In this document: piece after piece, positions 11,870 through 23,906 of the stretch
Position numbering within the stretch: position 1 is the stretch's first letter
Layout of the letters: every line of letters starts with the position of its first letter
Assembly: GCA_025738555.1 (NCBI GenBank)
Contig: JAOVFP010000007.1
Coordinates: 62,001 to 126,000 of the forward strand
Length of the DNA: 64,000 bases
Source of the DNA: Cyathus striatus
Lineage: Eukaryota; Basidiomycota; Agaricomycetes; Agaricales; Nidulariaceae
Reading direction: 5' to 3'
Position numbers and translations under genes: made by a program
Notes under the pieces: model-generated
What the model saw: only the letters and a program-made list of their open reading frames with translations
What the model was told of the DNA's origin: nothing
The model's database searches: none

Positions 11870-12791
11870 AATGAATAAGAATGGAAGAGATAAAGTTTAG
11901 AAAATAAGTGTTTAGAAGAAAAGGATCGATTGCTGGAGAACCTCTAGCCATCTCATGGTCGAATTTATACCCCCTGAGTGGGTGGGCCAACGACGCTGAC
12001 TTCATCGCCCTCATTCTAAAAATATCACATCCCCCTGACATGAGAATTCGTATAATTATAGAACAAGGAACCCATGATTATCTCGGGCGGTGCGTCTCAT
12101 CACGTATGTGATGGCGATAATCAGTATATTTTTGTCTGCGTTCACCTCCTAGAACCAAGGCTTGAGAGGTCTTCAGCGATTTGCGTCCTTAGGAAGCTTA
12201 CAACCTATCAGAAGGTCAAAGGACATTCTCTACTTCCCTCCCGCTGAGCTCTTTAGACTAAATTGCGGTTATCTTTGGCCGTGAGGATGAGCTCGTAAAT
12301 TAGAAGATGCTATGATACCATCTTACGATCGCATTTCGTTAGTGTGGACTGCGGAATTTCGCGCATCTCCATACGAGCATGACAATATCAGCAACCACAG
12401 TGACTGTAGGCATGGCGAATAGATTAGGCCAGAACAAGACAGAGCACAGTGAATGTCCGGGGATGCGATTCGTGTGAAGTATATTTAGAACAAGATCACG
12501 TGATACAAGCAACGGTGCACGTGTCGCGGAGGAATTACGCGTCCGTCGATGTTGCTGCACAAAATCAAACATAGAAAGGCCATCCGTAGCACAGGGATCG
12601 AATTTTAACACTGTACATAAGAAAAAAATGCTATGTGTACACCGTCATATACATGTAGCTTGCAATTTGAGCAACCCCCGACGTCACGCTCCTACTCCAA
12701 GTCTCCATCCGCACACTAACACAGCACTCCAACTCCAACACCGAACCACCAATAGCATCTAAGGAGCCACATTCTCACGAACCCCCACAGC
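11870..12791. promoter_or_regulatory. Upstream region of cipC-like gene and 3' flank of DSK2
   Basis: About 920 bp without a supported exon. The cipC-like promoter lies just right of 11869 on the minus strand. The right end is the 3' flank of the Dsk2 gene. No repeat family was recognised. Confidence 0.4.
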
Positions 12792-14327
12792 TCACAGCCC
12801 ACCCCCACCAAGAATATACTCTATCGCCGAATGCACATTCCCACCGGTGGCAAGCAGCGCCCGAACATTCTGTGAGGCATTCGAGAATCCCATATCCTGC
12901 AACTGCTGCAGCTGGACTTGGAATCTCTCCTCGGGAGGCCGGGTGTCTGCAGGAGTAGGGGGTGCACCGAATCCGCCTAATCCACCACCCAACATCTCTC
13001 GGAACGCAGCAGGGTCAAACCCTAATGGGTTGGGAGCGGCACCGGCCGTGCCACCTGGAGCAGCTCCACCAGCAGGAGGAGCGCCGAAGAGAGCAAAGGG
13101 GTCAAAGGGGGGAGGTGCAGGTGCTCCTGCATTTGTGTTGGTACCAGGGGCGGTGGTGCCGGTTGATGGCGAGGAGGGTGTTGTATTGGTTGTGGGGTTC
13201 GATCCCGGGACACCTGGAGCGGGGAAGGATGGCGGAGGAGCAAAGAGGCCACCTCCACCCCCTAAGCCACCGAATGGGCTTCCGCCGCCCGCGCCTTGCA
13301 TCATCTGGGCCATCTGCAACATACTCTGTAATCGCTGTGGGTCCGATCTGAAGCGATCACGTTAGATTTTGGATAAGATAACACGGAGGTTAAGGGGAGC
13401 AAGATGGTATGTCACTCGAGATAGAAAAGCTCTTCTTCGCAAAAAGGACAAAGCGAAAGAACAAGAAATGATATCGAAGGAGGCAACTGAGATGGGGGAC
13501 TTACAGCATGTTTCTGAAATGTTCACTCTGGAACATCTGACGGACTTGGGGGGCCATACTTTGTAATTGGGGATTCGACGCGATGAGCTGATCAATAACA
13601 CCAGGGTTCTGTAGCATGGCAGACATCTGCTGCATGAAATTGGGATTGCTAAACATCGATTGAAGCTATAGTTATCATATCATCTTTGTTAGGAACGAAG
13701 AGAACGAAGATTGTTCAACAGCACGGACCATATTGGGATCATTCTGATTCAGACCCATATCTTGGAAGGGATTGAGGCCGGCCATAGCTCCATATCCGAG
13801 ATGTGAGTTGAGCTGTGTTAGGGGATCGTGCACGTTCTGCCCTGCCTGCATTGCTGGCAGAGGTTGGGAAGTTGCGGATGTAGATGTGGATGCGGCCCCA
13901 GACTTGGCTGCTCCTTTCACCATATGTATTGTGTGTGTCGATTGAATCTTGTACACAGAAAGCTGGTCATCATCCTGCAGATTCAATAGTTAGAGCAATG
14001 CTTCGAGAGCTGTATATCATGCTGCAATGTACCTTCAATACACGGCCTATGAGGGCGCGTAAATCCACTATAAAGCACAATTCAAGCTACAACGCACCTG
14101 AGTAGATCAATCTTTGCCGCTCAGCCTCCACATCAGACTTCTCAGCAATGGCTTCCTTGAGTTCCAAAACGGTTTTGTCAGGGCTTATGGTTATCTGGAG
14201 CTTGAGCTCGCTGGGTCCTACAGCGCCGCAATGTTCCACGTCAGTCTCATTCCTCGCACTCTTTCAGAATAAAAGTCGCACCCTTGACGTTGATTTTGAT
14301 ATCTGAGGCTTGCTGCTCGCTGGACAT
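12792..14327 (-). CDS. DSK2: Ubiquilin/Dsk2 ubiquitin-receptor protein
   Basis: Six exons, 14327-14282, 14217-14098, 14046-14033, 13974-13729, 13665-13505 and 13347-12792, join in phase to 380 aa. Domain order is complete: an N-terminal ubiquitin-like domain (about residues 9-80, with LIYSGRVLKDDDQL), two STI1-type stretches (NPFQDMGL, then NPNFMQQM through PQVRQMFQS), a Gly/Pro/Ala-rich linker and a C-terminal UBA domain (LQQLQDMGFSN...NVHSAIEYILGG). Dsk2 carries ubiquitylated proteins to the proteasome, binding it through the UBL and ubiquitin through the UBA. Exon 3 is a 14-nt microexon coding for GRVLK. The intron 4 donor is the weak GTCCGT. Intact. Confidence 0.95.
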
Positions 14328-14964
14328 TATAATGAAGGAGGGGGGAAGATGAAAGAAGATGAAGAGGCTGTGGACGTTGGTAAGCCCGATACTGATACAG
14401 TGGAGAGTTTGTTTGTTACTATTTATCAGCACTATTGATTTTACGGACAAATACGCGTCTTGAGTCAGGCCACTAGAAGTTTCTAGTAAGTATCTACTGC
14501 CATCCAGTCTCTACTACACAGAAGGCTGGTAGGTTCAAGCTTCAGTCACCGTTGATACATCGCTGATGATGAATTGATGGGATAGATGGGAGGAGCACAG
14601 TTGGTCTCCGATAGATCCTTAAAAGGTGCACAGGTATTCAATTTTCTTCAAGTGATCCCTCCACAAAGTATACATATATTGCACTGGACTTCGAGTGACA
14701 ATTTTTTTTGCCAATTCAGTCAGCTATATGTCTTCTCCGACTGCTACATAGCATCGGGATACAGTCTGTGCTTAAATGCTTCGGTGCCTTAGTAGCCTTC
14801 GTCTCAGTACATTTCCTGAGGTGGTTGCCGTCGCTGAGGAACTTGCGCCGTGTCTTTTTGTGTTCGCGTTTCACAAAATTATTTTAAGGAGGGTTATTCT
14901 GTTTCATTTTTCCAACCTTTTAAATACTACTCCGTAGTAGCTACAAGGCGCATTGATCCTCACC
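14328..14964. repeat. DSK2 upstream region with a copy of a local repeat
   Basis: The part from about 14487 to 14800 resembles 17495-17990: both contain TAAGTATCTACTG, GGCTGGTAGRTTCAAGC, CGAGTGACAATTTT and ATATGTCTTCTCCGACT in the same order. A shorter third copy of the first half lies at about 17093-17240. No coding content was recognised. The promoter of DSK2 (minus) and that of the DUF6533 gene (plus) should both lie here. Confidence 0.6.
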
Positions 14965-17093
14965 ATGATTCCACTTCCTGCTGAGTTAGACCAAGATTTT
15001 GTGGTAGCCTTACAACATTTACAGGTCGAAAATGTATGTTTCAATTATTCTTTCTCTTAAATTATTTTTCAAGTATAGATGAAGGAGATAACCAGTAACG
15101 TTCTTCAAAAATATATCTTTCCAGAACTGAGCAGCAGTGCAGTCATAGCGTTTGCCTTAATGGGATGTCACTAAAGGAAACATCAACTTACTGACTTTAG
15201 GCTAATATCCATGACAGGCTTACGACTACTTTTTGACACTTGAACTCGAAGTCAACCTTGTCTGGAATGCACCATGGGGTGTTATAAAAATATTGTACAT
15301 AGTCGCTAGATATATTCCGTTTACCATGCTCATAACGATAAGTACACCAACCTCTTTAGCATATAATCTTACTTGCACGGCTAATTTAGATTATGCTTAC
15401 CAGGTCGGGTGGCGTTTGATATTCCAGGAACCAATTGCAAATCGATGTTTGAAGTTGAAACTTGTAAGTCAAGATTTTTGACTTGGCCTTAAGTTTAGTA
15501 AACTTAAGTTAACAGGGTTTCTCGTTATCGGCATGGTCACAGCAGAGGGTGGGTTGCCATACTAGTGTACAAACGTGATTAGTGACTCGTAGCTTCTCAA
15601 TCCTGAAGCTATCTTGTCTATACGAACCTGGGCAGTTTGTGGAAAACAAAAGTGGCTGGGCGGCGTGTTGTTAGCTTGCTATATAGGAATCGCTGTTGCA
15701 ATTGGTGTTGTGGGTGCTCGCTTCCTCGATTCTACGACAGGTATGCCGAAATCTACCTTTAAATGTAAATTCTTCACCTCTGATATTTAATATTCAGTTG
15801 CATTGCAACATTTTATATTGCCGTACTGCATATTCACAAGCGCAAAGACCAATTTACTTGTTATAGACTGGTGTCTTCTACTTGTCTTTGATGTAGGTAA
15901 GTCTATCGGCATGTATGCAATAGATTGAAGAACGATTATGCTTATGTGGATTACAGTCAATTTGGGACTTCTGCTTATACCAGCCTATCACTCATGTAAG
16001 CAGCAGTGCTCTCTGCTCAATCCACAGTATACTACAATGTTACTAGTCAGACAGGGACCCTCAAATTTAGTCCGTTTGGTCTTACGTGAAGGTACGACTT
16101 AATCGGTTCTAGGGCTATATTAATTAAACTTGAGTAGGGGTCACCTATATTTATATCTTCCGTACGTTTTATCAACCAAACATAATCTCATTTAGAATGA
16201 ACTCTGAATGCCTTCATAGTTGTGACTTCAGCAAACATAGTGACGGCCACGAATACGACAGTACGTGATCTACTGGCAGATCATACATACTAATTATATC
16301 ACTTACTGAACTTAGAGCGATTACTTATCACTCCTAGTCGAGTAAGCGGTTTCACTTGTAATCCTGCCATTTGACAACTTTATATATGCATTTTCATAGG
16401 CTCGGGCGAGTGTTGCATTCAATATTCGCATGTAGGGTGGTTCTCCATACACGTGAAGCGGCTCAGAAAACACGGATAGCCACTGATACGACGCTGAATT
16501 TGGAAACCAGAGATCAATTACTATTTGCATCCCCCGCATTGCTCAATAGCCCGTCCTCTCACTGGGAGGTATAAATATCGGCGACCGCTATTGGCACAAT
16601 ACTGCTTCCGATGCCGCCGGAACAAATACGTTTTACATGTCTTCATACTTATGTAGTACACTGTATGATTATATACATGTTAATATAATCTACCTGTCGA
16701 ACGCCAACTCCAGATACCGACTATTATAATGTCAATACTGTCGTGTTTCAGTGACGTTTCTCTGCGTGCAACTATCGACACCTGGTTCCTACAGGAGCTA
16801 AATACCTAGTAGTTAGTTCAGCCTCTAAAGGCTCAACTAGTAGTATGAATTGGGTTATGTTTGTCGTCTAAAATCTCAGCAGGCTTGACATCTAACCATT
16901 CTGATATCAAACATCTGTTGCTACTGTCAAGCTTATGATGCTAACCATTTAAGATGTTTCTTACAAGGCAACGCAAGCCATGCCAACTAATTTGGTTGAA
17001 CGGCCACTGTAGCCACTCTGCTGTGCTTAAGCATCATGTTCACTAACCCTGACTTATTTTTCTATGTCCTGCGAAATCCAACGGAAAATGTCC
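14915..17093 (+). repeat. Segmental duplication, unit 1 (partner 19737-21898)
   Basis: From TTCCAACCTTTTAAATAC (about 14915) to the end of GAAATCCAACGGAAAATG (about 17093) the sequence runs parallel with 19737-21898, covering a whole DUF6533-like gene plus about 500 bp downstream. Similarity stops abruptly on both sides: GTCCACAGTAGG follows here and GTGAATAACC follows in the partner. The downstream non-coding part is more alike than the coding part. Confidence 0.85.
14965..16574 (+). CDS. DUF6533-like membrane protein, copy 1
   Basis: A chain of about ten short exons follows the order of basidiomycete DUF6533 proteins: MIPLPAELDQDF, then AVIAFALM, the hallmark AYDYFLTLELEVNLVWNAPW (from 15217), GFLVIGMVTAE, AILSIRTWAVCG, a Leu/Val/Ile-rich helix, VIDWCLLLVFDV, a GPSNLVRLVLREG block, and a terminal LGRVLHSIFACRVVLH block ending at 16574. 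Such proteins are predicted multi-span membrane proteins of unknown function, greatly expanded in mushrooms. Most junctions obey GT-AG and keep frame, but I could not join the AFALM exon to the AYDY exon in frame with a canonical donor, so the gene may be decaying or use another exon end. Confidence 0.65.
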
Positions 17094-17993
17094 ACAGTAG
17101 GCTGGTAGGTTCAAGCTCTAATTGCCGCTGGGGTGAATTGATGGGATAGATGGGAAGAGCACACTTGATCTCTGTTAGATCCTTAACAGGTGTTCAATAT
17201 TCAATTTTCAGGTTCACCTTGGTTTGTCCTTAAGTATCACCAACAGCTATTTATAATGACGCTGCTTACTAGTGGGGATAAAAGCTACGTACACAAAGTC
17301 CTTCCCTGGGTTTTCTGCTAGATCTCTCATATAGCTATGCAAAATGGTGCACAAATATTCTGATTTTGCCCTTCAAAACCACAACCTCCACAAAGCCCAA
17401 CTTCGTCGGCGAATTTTGAACATATATCCATTTCAGCCTCTTATCTACCAGAAACACTTCGAGGGATATCAGGCCTTCTCACTAGACGTTTCTTGTAAGT
17501 ATCTACTGTCATCCTGTCTTTACTACAGTAGGCTGGTAGATTCAAGCTGTAGTCACTGACCACCGCTGATGATACATTAATGGGACGAATAAGATGGACG
17601 GAGCGGACGGAGCGGGTGGGACTGATGGGACGGGCACACCTGATGTCCGGTAATTCAATTTTCTTGTAAGTTCGTCCTTTTCTTATCTCCAACCGTTGTT
17701 CATAATGACGCCAAGCAGTACTACTAGTGGGGACAGAAGCTACGTACAGCATTCTCACTTGTGTGCGATAACGGTGTAATTCTACCCTTCCAAACCACAA
17801 CCTCCACAAATCCCAACTTCGTCGGGACGAATTTGGACAGGCCATACAGCATATATCCATTGCAGCCTGTTTATAGTAAAGGCATTTCGAGTGACAATTT
17901 TCTCCCAATTCAACCAATTATATGTCTTCTCCGACTAGTATGGCGTGGCATCAACATATCACCTATACTTAAACGCTTCGATGCACTAAGTTC
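16575..17993. repeat. Non-coding flank with diverged tandem repeats
   Basis: 16575-17093 is the duplicated downstream flank shared with 21405-21898. After it, about 17093-17480 and 17510-17920 are two diverged tandem units of roughly 420 bp; both contain GGCTGGTAG, TGGGATAGATGG or a relative, ACTAGTGGGGA, GAAGCTACGTAC or AAAGCTACGTAC and CAACCTCCACAAA. They match part of 14487-14800. I see no gene. The minus ORF 17441-17917 has no family features. Confidence 0.6.
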
Positions 17994-18026
17994 TAGTGTT
18001 GTCACCGCTCAGCTTTTGTCGCTCAC

Positions 18027-18640
18027 ACTGCTGACCAGCAACTATTTTGTGGTTGGCAAAATCCGACATCAATAATTATAAATATTGAGAAAACATTTTC
18101 CCAGCTGCAAAACTACAGCTATTGTCAAGTGCAAAATCTGTGACACATGTTACCTCTTGTACATATTTTGCATTAATACAAATGTATCTTTTTGTTCTAA
18201 TTTTAGCTTGATCAAAACTAGTGTAAAAGTCAACATTTTGCACAACTTTTACTTCTGTGAAAATGTTTAATTTTGTCAGTGCATTTTGACAGGTGCAAAA
18301 CTTTTTTTCTTAAAATGACAGAAGTGTTGAATCTGTTATTTTAAGAAAAAAAGTTTTGAGCCTATCTAAATTTATTGGCAAAATTAAACATTTTCACAGA
18401 AGTAAAAGTTGTGCAAAATGTTGACTTTTACACCGGTTTTGATCAAGCTAAAATTAAAACAAAAAGATACATTTGTATTAACGCAAAATATGTACAAAAG
18501 GTAACATGTGTCACAGATTTTGCACTTGACAATAGCTGTAGTTTTGCAGCTGGGAAAATGTTTTCTCAATATTTATAGTCATTGATGTCGGTTTTGTATG
18601 GATTTTGCCAACCACAAAATAGTTGCTGGCCAGCAGTGTC
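18027..18640. repeat. Near-perfect 600-bp palindrome (foldback)
   Basis: The left arm (about 18027-18325) and right arm (about 18333-18640) are inverted copies with few mismatches and only a very short loop near 18326-18333. Both arms therefore show the same 61-codon ORF, at 18085-18270 on plus and 18384-18569 on minus, differing at three residues. The ORF is AT-rich and has no family features, so I treat it as a by-product of symmetry. A transcript would form a hairpin of about 300 bp. Confidence 0.93.
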
Positions 18641-18706
18641 AGGGACACAGTGTGGCTCAGCTTTCAAAGCTGAGCTATTTTGTTCTACTCGCTTCCCTGG
18701 CTACAG

Positions 18707-19114
18707 TAGTGTTGTTAACGGCTTGAGCCATCACACCTGTCATGATGTTGTATTTTATCTCTCATTATCTCCACAAAGCTCTCGGAAGCATTTTATTGTA
18801 TTCAGATTATAGACAAGGGTCTATTTTACATTTCTATACTGTTGTGCAAGTATAAGAGTCAGAATTACAGACAATATCCTATCAGCTCACTTTGTGCGTG
18901 ACATCGGCTCAAGCCATTGAGCCGATGTCAGTTTTTGCATTCTACTCAGTGCATACTTGACTTGTAGCAAAATTTTAAATCATTTAAATATCCACCACGA
19001 TGCACATATATTTACCAGCCAAATATTTTGAAGCTGGAATGAAGCATTGCTTTTAAAATTGCACATTTGTAGCTCAAGCTGCTATGTCACGTGAGCCAGC
19101 CGTTAACAACACTA
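18707..19114. mobile_element. Small hAT-like MITE
   Basis: About 408 bp with inverted ends TAGTGTTGTTAACGGCT (18707) and AGCCGTTAACAACACTA (ending 19114), 17 of 17 matching. The 8 bp outside are GGCTACAG on the left and GTCAACAG on the right, 6 of 8 alike, consistent with an aged hAT 8-bp target duplication. No coding capacity. Confidence 0.8.
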
Positions 19115-19736
19115 GTCAACAGTGTCATAGAAGCAGAATTGTGAAGGTCCAGGTTGGCGCTGAGTTCAAAACAGCACCGGGACTCGGAAGTAACACAGCC
19201 TAGCTATGGCTCAGGGTTTTATACCAAATTTGGTATGTTGCAGGCCAACTGGGCGCTTGTGATAGTCATGTGGTTATAGCTTATTTGCGACTTTTAATAT
19301 AGAAGAACTTGAAAAAGCCTAGATTTGTTGTGAACATGACCATTCACCCTTTAAAAAACAACACAAATGTTGATACTATTTACTTCAATAGAATCCTGGT
19401 AAATTATTGGGTAAAAAAGAGAAGTGTGCAAGGAAAAGGTATTATACGCATGCTTGATACCAAGAAGGACAGTTAAGCTGCAGCTAAGCGGGCTTGCAGC
19501 CGCTTTTGAGTGCCTCCTAGCTGAGCTGGGCAGCCGGGCCTGTCAGAGCTAGCTTTCCTGCCACTCGCTTTGCTCAGCTTCATTTCGACTCAGTTCACCG
19601 GCTCAGCAGCTTTCGAGCGGAGCGGTGACATCACTAGCACTAACCGTCATCTCTCAATGCATCCAATGGATTACGGTATCTTTTTATATTCACATATCAC
19701 AAAACTACCTTCCGGAGAGTGACTCTGGCGCCTCTA

Positions 19737-21898
19737 TCCAACCTTTTAAATACCACTACATAGCTATATGAGTGGAAATGATCCTCATCATGATTCTGCC
19801 ATCTCCCGCTGAGTTGCAACAGGAATATGTGATAGTATTTCTGAAACATTTACATGTCGAAAATGTATGTATCTATTATTCTTGCTCTCAAATTATGCTC
19901 ACTTATAGATGAAGGCGATAAACAGTAACATACTTCATCAAAAATATATCTTTCTAGGAACTGAGTAGTAGTTCAGTCATAGTGTTTGCCTTACTGGGAT
20001 GTCTCTCCAAGAAATATAACTTTACTAACATTAGGCTAATATTTATGACAGGCCTACGATTACTTATTGACACTTGAACTCGAAGTAAACTTAATCTGGA
20101 AGCCATGAGGCGTCATAAAAATATTGTACATACTTACTAGATATATTCCTTTTACAATGATCGTAACGATAAGTACGTCCACTCCTTTTACATGTAATCT
20201 GATTATCATTGCTAGTTCGAGCAACATTTGGCGTTCCAGACACAAAATGAAAATCGCTGTTCGAAGTTGAAACTTGTAAGTCAAGATTTTTCGACTCTGT
20301 TAACACAAACTTAAATTAGCAGGGTTCCGTGCCATTGGCATGATCACAGCAGAAGGTGATCACTACGAGTTACTATATAGTAATGACCAAACGTAATTTA
20401 CAACGTCTTGTCTTAATCTTGAAGCTATCTTGACTACACGAACATGGGCAGTTTGTGGAAATACAAAGTGGCTGGGTGGTGTGTTGTTAGTTTTATATAT
20501 AGGAATCAGTGTTGCAGTCTGTGTTGGGACTGCTCAAATCCTCGATTCCATGACAGGTACGCCGAAACCTACCTTTAAACGCAAAATCATCACTCCTTAT
20601 ATTTAATATTCAGTTACATTGCAGCACTCCGTATTACCGGGCTGCTTAATCACAAGTGCGAAAAGCAGTTCCCTTACCATAGACTGGAGTCTTTTATTTG
20701 TTTTTGATGTCGGTATGTCAATTTGGATGTACGCAATAGAGAAGAATGATTATGCTTATGTGGATTACAGTCAATTTGGGACTATTGATTGTACCGGCTT
20801 ATTATTCGTGTAAGCAGTGCTCTCTGTTCAATCCACAGCATACTAAAATTATTAATAGTCAGACAGGGACCCTCGAATTCAGTCCGTTTGGTCTTACGTG
20901 AAGGTATGAATTAACGTGGCACTTCTAGGGCTACTGCATTTAACCTTGAGTAGGGCTCACCTACTACGTCTATATCTTTGGTACGCCGTTTCATCTTCAA
21001 ACATAAGTTCCTTTAGAATTAAATTTGCATGCCTTGATAGTTGTAGCTTCAGCAAACATAGCAATAGCCACGAGTATGACGGTACGTGATCCACTTCCAG
21101 AATGATTACACATATTGATTATATCACTTACTTAACTTTAGAGCGATTACTCTCCACTCCTAGTCGAGTAAGCAGCTTCGTTTATAAGCCTACCTTTCAA
21201 TTGACGACTTTATATCATTTTGGAAGGCTCGGGCGAGTATTTCATTCCATATTTGCATGTAGGGTGGTTCTCCATACACGTGAAGAGGCTCGGAAAACGC
21301 AGATAGCCACTGATGCTCGGACGCTGACTTTGGAAACTGGAGATCAATTACTATTTGCACCGCCCGCATTGCTCAATAGCCTATCCTCTCACTGCGAGGT
21401 ATAGATATCTGTCGAAAACTGCTATTGACACAATGCGATGCCGCCGGAAAAAATATGTTTTACGTGTCTTCATACTTATGTAGTACACTGTATGATTATA
21501 TATATGTTAATGTAATCTACCTGTCGAATGCCAACTCCAGATATCGACTATTATAATGTCAATACTGCCGTGTTTCAGTGACATTTCTCTGCGTACAACT
21601 ATCGACACCTGGTTCCTACAGGGGCTAAATACATAGTAGTATGAATTGGGTTATGTTTGTCGTCTATTAGTAAATCTCAGCAGGCTTAACATCTAACCAT
21701 TCTGATATCAAACATCTGTTGCTACTGTCGAGCTTATGATGCTAACCATTTAAGATGTTTCTTACAAGGCAACGCAAGCCATGCCAACTAATTACTAATT
21801 TGGTTGAACGGCCACTGTAGCCACTCTGCTGTGCTTAAGCATCATGTTCACTAACCCTGACTTATTTTTCTAGGTCCCGCGAAATCCAACGGAAAATG
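19737..21898 (+). repeat. Segmental duplication, unit 2 (partner 14915-17093)
   Basis: Parallel to 14915-17093 over the full gene and the downstream flank. It has a small deletion at about 20100 and an ACTAATT repeat of a few bases near 21787 relative to the partner. Confidence 0.85.
19790..21404 (+). pseudogene. DUF6533-like membrane protein, copy 2 (premature stop)
   Basis: The same exon order as copy 1: MILPSPAELQQEY at 19790, AYDYLLTLELEVNLIW at about 20053, TRTWAVCGNTKWLGG, WSLLFVFDV, GPSNSVRLVLREG and LGRVFHSIFACRVVLHTREE, ending at 21404. In the YDY exon the codons after NLIW read AAG CCA TGA where copy 1 has AAT GCA CCA TGG, so one codon is lost and the Trp is a stop (TGA at 20106-20108). 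An in-frame TAG also interrupts the preceding exon. The downstream exons are still well preserved, so inactivation looks recent. Confidence 0.8.
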
Positions 21899-22095
21899 TG
21901 AATAACCATCAGTAAAATATGAACGCCATCCACGATCGTCTTCCTCAAAGTATTATAATAGACCTATGCCAGGCAGCTCACTTGAAAAACTGCAAGTAAC
22001 TGATACCGTAACTTTATGTAACCTTACACTATTAATAATTGCCTCATCCGTTAAAAGCCACCGCTGTAAAATCCATTTCTACATTTATCCTCGCC
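21405..22095. other. Flank of DUF6533 copies 2 and 3
   Basis: 21405-21898 is the duplicated downstream flank (partner 16575-17093). 21899-22095 is unique and should contain the promoter of copy 3. No other gene seen. Confidence 0.5.
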
Positions 22096-23643
22096 ATGGA
22101 GTCACCTCTCGCTGAGCTTCTTGAAGAAATTGTGGTAGCACTAGAACATTTACGAATCGTAAATGTGTGTTTTAACTAATCTATTTGGCTTAATAGACTT
22201 ATCTTCTTTAAAGGATCTCCGTGGTAGGTTGCTTAAAGAATTCAGGCTTATCCAGACACTGAATGTTAGCGGCTCAGTTGCAGCTTTTGCGCTAATGGCA
22301 GGTATTTTTGAACGATCACTCCAAAGACATTTGGTGACCTTCATGTGTACACTTCAAAGGTTTATGATTACTCACTTACATTCGACCTGGAAGTCAATTT
22401 CATCTGGAATGCACCGTGGAGTACCTTGAAAGTATTATATATGCTTACTCGATACCTTCCTTTTCTGGACACCACGATTGCGATGATAGGTACGTACCTA
22501 TCGCTCCTAATCGTCCTGAGCTTAACTAATGTTAGCTGTGGGCACTAGGTCCATTACTACCAGATGAGTCAGCAACAACATGTAAATTGTTATACGGAGT
22601 TTCGACGTGTATGTGAGGATTGTCATAAATTTCCTCTTAGGAAGTTAAATTTCCAAAAAGGGTTTCTCATGATCGGCATGGCTACAGCAGAAGGTGATTT
22701 GGATGAGTTAAAATAATCAACAAACCTGGTTTCACTCACATGTCCCAAAGCTGTATTGACTACGCGTACATGGGCAATCTGCGGAAGTCAACGGTGGCTT
22801 GGAATAATGCTGGGAGCCTGTTATATAGGAGTGTGGGTTGGAGCTTCTGTAGCAGTTGCTAGGTTCCTCAATTCAATGACATGTACGCCTAACTAACCTT
22901 ATTCTCACCCTACTAATCCTGCATATGATTCAGTTGTACTGCAAAACTCCTTACACCCCATGCTGCAGGGATGCTTGATCACAAACGCAAAAGGCAATCT
23001 ACTTATTATAGATTGGAGTCTTCTTTTCGCTTATGATGCTGGTATGTCAAGCTATGCGTACAGATATTAGTTAAGAATACTTACGGGTATATAATGTAGT
23101 CAACATGGGACTTATGGTCATGCCTGTTTATCACTCTTGTAAGCAATGTCAGGTTCTTCTAATCCACGAATACACTGTAATAATTATCAGTCAAACAAGG
23201 ATCCTCAAGCTTTGTTCGTATGGTTTTACGCGATGGTAAGAGTTAAAAATTGGTTCTGCGGCTTGTACTTAAAATGAACAGGACTTATTTATTACGTATA
23301 TATCTTCGGTATGTATGATCGGACTTTAGCAATCCGAATAGCCTTGAACAAACGTCATCTGCGTTTTTAGTTGTGGCTTTAGCAAACATAGTAGTAGTCA
23401 CGAATACAACGGTAGGTGAACCATTGATACGCATACATACATCTTACCGAATTTCTCGATTTAGAGCGACTATGCTCCGCTCATAGTCGAGTAAATGATT
23501 ATTATCTCCCGGGAAACACGATATCCTAACGTATCTGTAGAATTGGCCGAGTTTTACATTCAATATTTGCATGTCGAGTGGTTCTCCATGCCCGCGAGGA
23601 GGCTTCGAAAGCTCAGATGGCCTCAGTTACGACGCTGAGTTAA
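22096..23643 (+). CDS. DUF6533-like membrane protein, copy 3
   Basis: The best-preserved copy. Exon 1 gives MESPLAELLEEIVVALEHL. The next gives DLRGRLLKEF...SVAAFALMA. The hallmark exon from 22362 gives VYDYSLTFDLEVNFIWNAPW...MLTRYLPFLD. Later exons give GFLMIGMATAE, VLTTRTWAICG, a hydrophobic helix, GCLITNAKGNLLIIDWSLLF, GLIYYVYIF, VVALANIVVVTNTT and IGRVLHSIFACRVVLHAREE, ending at a TAA at 23641. As in copy 1, the donor after AFALMA (phase 1) and the acceptor before VYDY (phase 0) do not match, so either the true exon end escapes me or the gene is damaged there. Predicted multi-span membrane protein of unknown function. Confidence 0.7.
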
Positions 23644-23906
23644 GTACGAGAGCTTACTAACTTCTGTTTGTTTTAAGCACCATATTTTTAAAGTTACACA
23701 TATACTTACGTTATTGGTAATCTCCGTGATGACAAAAGGCTCGCATCAATATTTTGATCAAATTTATGGTGCAAGGCGCTTAGTCACCTCCACTTTGGAA
23801 CAACGGCGGAATCGGCAGGCGAAAAAATTTCAAATTGTACTGATGTAGAATTACAGTTTGGAACTTGTATCTATACCTAGAAACACTCATTTATGCTCAT
23901 AATCGC

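Larger units (their letters stand above)
17994..19635. mobile_element. Composite hAT-like non-autonomous element
   Basis: Left end TAGTGTTGTCACCGCTC (17994) and right end GAGCGGTGACATCACTA (ending 19635 after a GCGGAGCGG run) are inverted copies. The TAGTG terminus is typical of hAT elements. GCACTAA occurs just outside both ends (17983-17989 and 19636-19642), consistent with an about 8-bp target duplication, although three extra bases (TTC) separate it from the left terminus. The interior contains the palindrome at 18027-18640 and a second smaller hAT-like insertion. No transposase coding was seen. Confidence 0.6.

Noticed and set aside
12847..13365. 172-codon plus-strand ORF
   Set aside because: Antisense of the Gly/Pro/Ala-rich linker and UBA region of the Dsk2 gene.
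17441..17917. 158-codon minus-strand ORF
   Set aside because: It spans a tandem repeat unit, has no recognisable domain, and is not kept open in the related unit or in the copy near 14500.
18085..18569. Mirrored 61-codon ORFs
   Set aside because: Symmetry products of the palindrome. No other support for coding.
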